A stretch of 37,412 nt of DNA from CALRQJ02 sp943370285 (GTDB lineage: Bacteria > Bacteroidota > Bacteroidia > Chitinophagales > Chitinophagaceae), in the NCBI GenBank assembly GCA_943370285.1, contig CALRQJ020000020.1:1-37412 (forward strand), in the 5' to 3' direction. Each line of letters starts with the position of its first letter. The first letter of the stretch is position 1. Below are positions 35,878 through 37,412 of the stretch, piece after piece. A program made the translations under genes and the position numbers. The notes under the pieces are model-generated. The model was not told the DNA's origin. It saw only the letters and a list, made by a program, of their open reading frames with translations, and did not search any database.

Positions 35878-36020
35878 TAGAATAATGAAAGTTTTGGTAG
35901 AAGGTATTTGTATTGAATAGCTGCAAGTATTTGGTAAATTCAAGACTGACTATTCACTATAGACTATCCAGTTTTGAACCATAAAGCCAAATGCGACGCA
36001 ATGATTCAAAACGCTTTGAA

Positions 36021-36045
36021 GTCATCCCTCCTGCGTTGGGATGAC
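36021..36045 (-). terminator. Possible terminator hairpin after the tandem PID-CTERM-like genes
   Basis: GTCATCCC and GGGATGAC form perfect 8-bp arms around a nine-base loop, six bases beyond the stop codon at 36051 on the minus strand. A second inverted repeat, TTCAAA...TTTGAA, follows at 36005-36020. There is no strong T run, so termination is only probable. Confidence 0.5.
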
Positions 36046-36050
36046 ATTGC

Positions 36051-36422
36051 TTATTGATTATCATCAGTGGACTGTGGGACATCATCCTTTTTCTTCCGCA
36101 ACCTTTTCACTCCGTACGCTGCGCCGGCTGCCAAGAGTACACTTAAGCCACCATCGATTGGTGCGCCGGGGTCACCTTCGGGGTCGGGAGGATTGGCACC
36201 ATCATCATTCGCTGCACTACCTGTACTTGGTGCAGAATAATAATGACTACGGTTCCTATCTTCTTCTTCTTGTTGGCGTCTTAGTCTATCGTCATTGTCT
36301 TCGCTGATGCTGCTTGGCGCTTCTTCGTATTCTACTTCGTCGCTTTGGGCATTAGCATTGGTACTATAGCAAATAAAAAAAAGAATGTTTAGAAAAAGAA
36401 TGTTTAACCGATTTTTATACAT
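36051..36422 (-). CDS. Small secreted PID-CTERM-like protein (copy 2)
   Basis: 123 residues. A signal peptide (LNILFLNILFFICYSTNANAQ) is followed by a highly charged, acidic, low-complexity spacer (DEVEYEEAPSSISEDNDDRL, then arginine- and glutamate-rich). The C-terminus has the motif PGAPIDGGLSVLLAAG, then AAYGVKRLRKKK and a short hydrophilic tail. This layout of a P-I-D motif, a hydrophobic helix and a basic cluster matches the PID-CTERM sorting signal annotated in Bacteroidota and resembles exosortase-type signals. Function is unknown. It is a tandem paralogue of the gene starting at 36784, with an 11-base gap, so the two are likely cotranscribed. Confidence 0.82.
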   Translation of the reverse strand: MYKNRLNILFLNILFFICYSTNANAQSDEVEYEEAPSSISEDNDDRLRRQQEEEDRNRSHYYSAPSTGSAANDDGANPPDPEGDPGAPIDGGLSVLLAAGAAYGVKRLRKKKDDVPQSTDDNQ

Positions 36423-36433
36423 AAAATATTATT

Positions 36434-36784
36434 TTAATGCTTTTTTTGCTTCTGCTGAGCCCAAAAACTCACATTTTTTGGAGTTGTACCATGCTTCCTC
36501 ATCCTTTTCACTCCATACGCTGCACCGGCAGCAAGTAACACACTTAATCCACCATCTATTGGGGCACCGGGGTCGCCGCCACCCAGTTCAGGTGGATTGG
36601 CATCTACATCGTCTGAGCCTCCGCCCGATGGAACGGTAGGTGTACTGTAGTAATGTGTTGTTTGATCCTGCTGGTCTACAACATCATCTATGCTTTGAAC
36701 ATCGCTTTGGGCATGGGTGGTAGTACTAAATGCTACGAAAATTAGACACCATACCATTACAACAATTCTATATGGTTTTAACAT
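36434..36784 (-). CDS. Small secreted PID-CTERM-like protein (copy 1)
   Basis: 116 residues from the ATG at 36784 (signal peptide MLKPYRIVVMVWCLIFVAFS, cleavage near AQ); an in-frame TTG at 36790 is unlikely. The spacer is short and rich in D, Q, T, G and P (SIDDVVDQQDQTTHYYSTP). The C-terminus repeats the block seen in copy 2 almost exactly, PGAPIDGGLSVLLAAG then AAYGVKRMRKHG, but ends in a longer basic tail (FWAQQKQKKH). The shared YYS-P motif before a glycine-rich linker also supports duplication. The role is unknown; the conserved C-terminus suggests processing and surface anchoring. Confidence 0.82.
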   Translation of the reverse strand: MLKPYRIVVMVWCLIFVAFSTTTHAQSDVQSIDDVVDQQDQTTHYYSTPTVPSGGGSDDVDANPPELGGGDPGAPIDGGLSVLLAAGAAYGVKRMRKHGTTPKNVSFWAQQKQKKH

Positions 36785-36821
36785 CGGCAATTCGTTTGGG
36801 GGGTAAAAAACTTTGTTTATT

Positions 36822-36849
36822 CCCTTGCAGGTGCAAGCACCTGCAAGGG
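36822..36849 (-). terminator. Perfect 13-bp inverted repeat between the T9SS gene and the PID-CTERM pair
   Basis: CCCTTGCAGGTGC and GCACCTGCAAGGG are perfectly complementary, with two bases between them. It begins 12 bases after the stop codon at 36862. It lacks a clean T run on the minus strand (AATAAACAAAGTTTTTTACC follows), so it could be a terminator, an mRNA-stabilising hairpin or a DNA site. Confidence 0.55.
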
Positions 36850-36861
36850 AAGTGGGTTGTG

Positions 36862-37412
36862 TTATTCTTTAATCAATTTCTGGGTAACAACTGTTTCACC
36901 ATTGCTCAGTCGCAATTCATACACACCGGAGGCTATACTGCCAATGTTTATCGTTTGGGTTGCATTGGTGCCGTTGTGAGTGATGGTTCTGTTCAGTACT
37001 TGTTGACCAAGCTGGTTGAACAAGCTTACATTGTAATTGCCTTTCGCTAAACCGGTTAATTCTAGGTTTATGTTTTCTCCTTTTACCGGATTTGGATATA
37101 AAGTGACCTTTGTTCCTTTTGTATTCAATCGCACCACAACAATACTGCTATACTTCACATCGCCATTTAAGCTGATGGCTTTAATGCGGTAGTAGTTTGC
37201 TCCACTAAATGGCGTAGCATCGAAGAAGTTGTAGCTGTTCGTTGTGCCCGACTTAGCTGCTGTAGTATTTACTTTTACGAAGTTGGTGCCGTTGGCAGAT
37301 TTCTCAACTTCGTACTGTTGCATTCCGCTTTCGCTTTGGGTATTCCATTCTACACTGATACCACTGTTTTGCTGGTATGCTTTAACATTGGTTAATGTTA
37401 CCGGTAAACTTG
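36862..37412 (-). CDS. C-terminal part of a T9SS type A cargo protein, cut by the window edge
   Basis: The open frame runs from the right edge to the stop at 36862, giving 183 residues of C-terminus. It starts with the Ig-like pre-domain LPVTLTNVKAYQQNSGISV and ends with a sorting signal (VTLYPNPVKGENINLEL, FNQLGQQVLN, QKLIKE). It closely resembles the last ~180 residues of the 648-residue protein at 14443. The catalytic or binding part lies outside the window, so no function can be given. Confidence 0.88.
   Translation of the reverse strand, partial: SLPVTLTNVKAYQQNSGISVEWNTQSESGMQQYEVEKSANGTNFVKVNTTAAKSGTTNSYNFFDATPFSGANYYRIKAISLNGDVKYSSIVVVRLNTKGTKVTLYPNPVKGENINLELTGLAKGNYNVSLFNQLGQQVLNRTITHNGTNATQTINIGSIASGVYELRLSNGETVVTQKLIKE

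Larger units (their letters stand above)
35682..36050. other. 369-bp region upstream of the giant gene
   Basis: No gene is seen. It holds the LacI-type operator at 35862-35877, a CAGGCT/AGCCTG hairpin at 35763-35779 between that operator and the giant gene, and two adjacent inverted repeats at 36005-36045 next to the stop of the downstream-facing small gene. The hairpin at 35763 would fall in the giant gene's 5' leader if transcription starts near the operator. Confidence 0.6.

Noticed and set aside
35996..36011. ACGCAATGATTCAAAA as an eighth operator
   Set aside because: Only the left half fits; the central CG and the right arm are missing, and it lies next to a gene end rather than a start.
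36785..36800. GGCAATTCGTTTGG upstream of the first PID-CTERM-like gene as an operator
   Set aside because: The half-sites are one base out of register with the consensus and several invariant positions fail.
1..37412. CRISPR array, tRNA, rRNA, transposase or prophage genes
   Set aside because: No regularly spaced direct repeats, no cloverleaf-like or ribosomal sequence, and no recombinase-like protein were seen in a read-through of both strands.

Overview
The window is a pectin (homogalacturonan and rhamnogalacturonan) utilisation locus of a low-GC Bacteroidota, most likely a Chitinophagaceae-like member. This rests on the SusC/SusD pair, the many 'MKK...AQ' signal peptides, type IX secretion (T9SS) C-terminal sorting domains, PKD repeats ending in a gliding-motility-type C-terminus, and two PID-CTERM-like small proteins. 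No tRNA, rRNA, CRISPR array or insertion sequence was recognised.

Layout. Positions 1-14292 are a tightly packed run of minus-strand genes. In transcription order they are a modular T9SS pectinesterase, a CE12 acetylesterase, a second CE8 pectinesterase, a GH43 enzyme that appears to start at TTG, a Tat-exported Gfo/Idh/MocA oxidoreductase and a DUF4440 protein. After a second promoter region come a GH28 polygalacturonase, a GH105 unsaturated galacturonyl hydrolase with an extra C-terminal domain, a third divergent CE8 enzyme, and tagaturonate reductase (uxaB, cut by the left edge). Positions 14443-25361, also minus, hold susC, susD, a hairpin terminator, a lipoprotein-like PL1 pectate lyase, a T9SS PL1 pectate lyase and a T9SS protein of unknown function. 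A LacI-family regulator (25609) and a PL9 pectate lyase (26810) are on the plus strand. From 29061 to the right edge everything is minus again: a ~2200-residue PKD/IgGFc-like T9SS type B protein, two tandem PID-CTERM-like small proteins, and the C-terminus of another T9SS protein.

How it works together (inference from families). Surface or secreted PL1 and PL9 lyases cut de-esterified pectin after CE8 and CE12 enzymes remove methyl and acetyl esters. SusCD imports the oligosaccharides. GH28, GH105 and GH43 trim them to monomers, and UxaB reduces tagaturonate on the cytoplasmic galacturonate route.

The main unlisted signal is a set of seven near-identical 16-bp LacI-type operators (consensus AYGCAAWCGWTWBCRD). 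They lie upstream of GH28, the modular pectinesterase, the unknown T9SS protein, the T9SS pectate lyase, susC (divergent from lacI), the PL9 gene and the giant PKD protein. They define a probable local regulon and draw two proteins with no obvious pectin domain (the 648-residue and ~2200-residue proteins) into pectin degradation.
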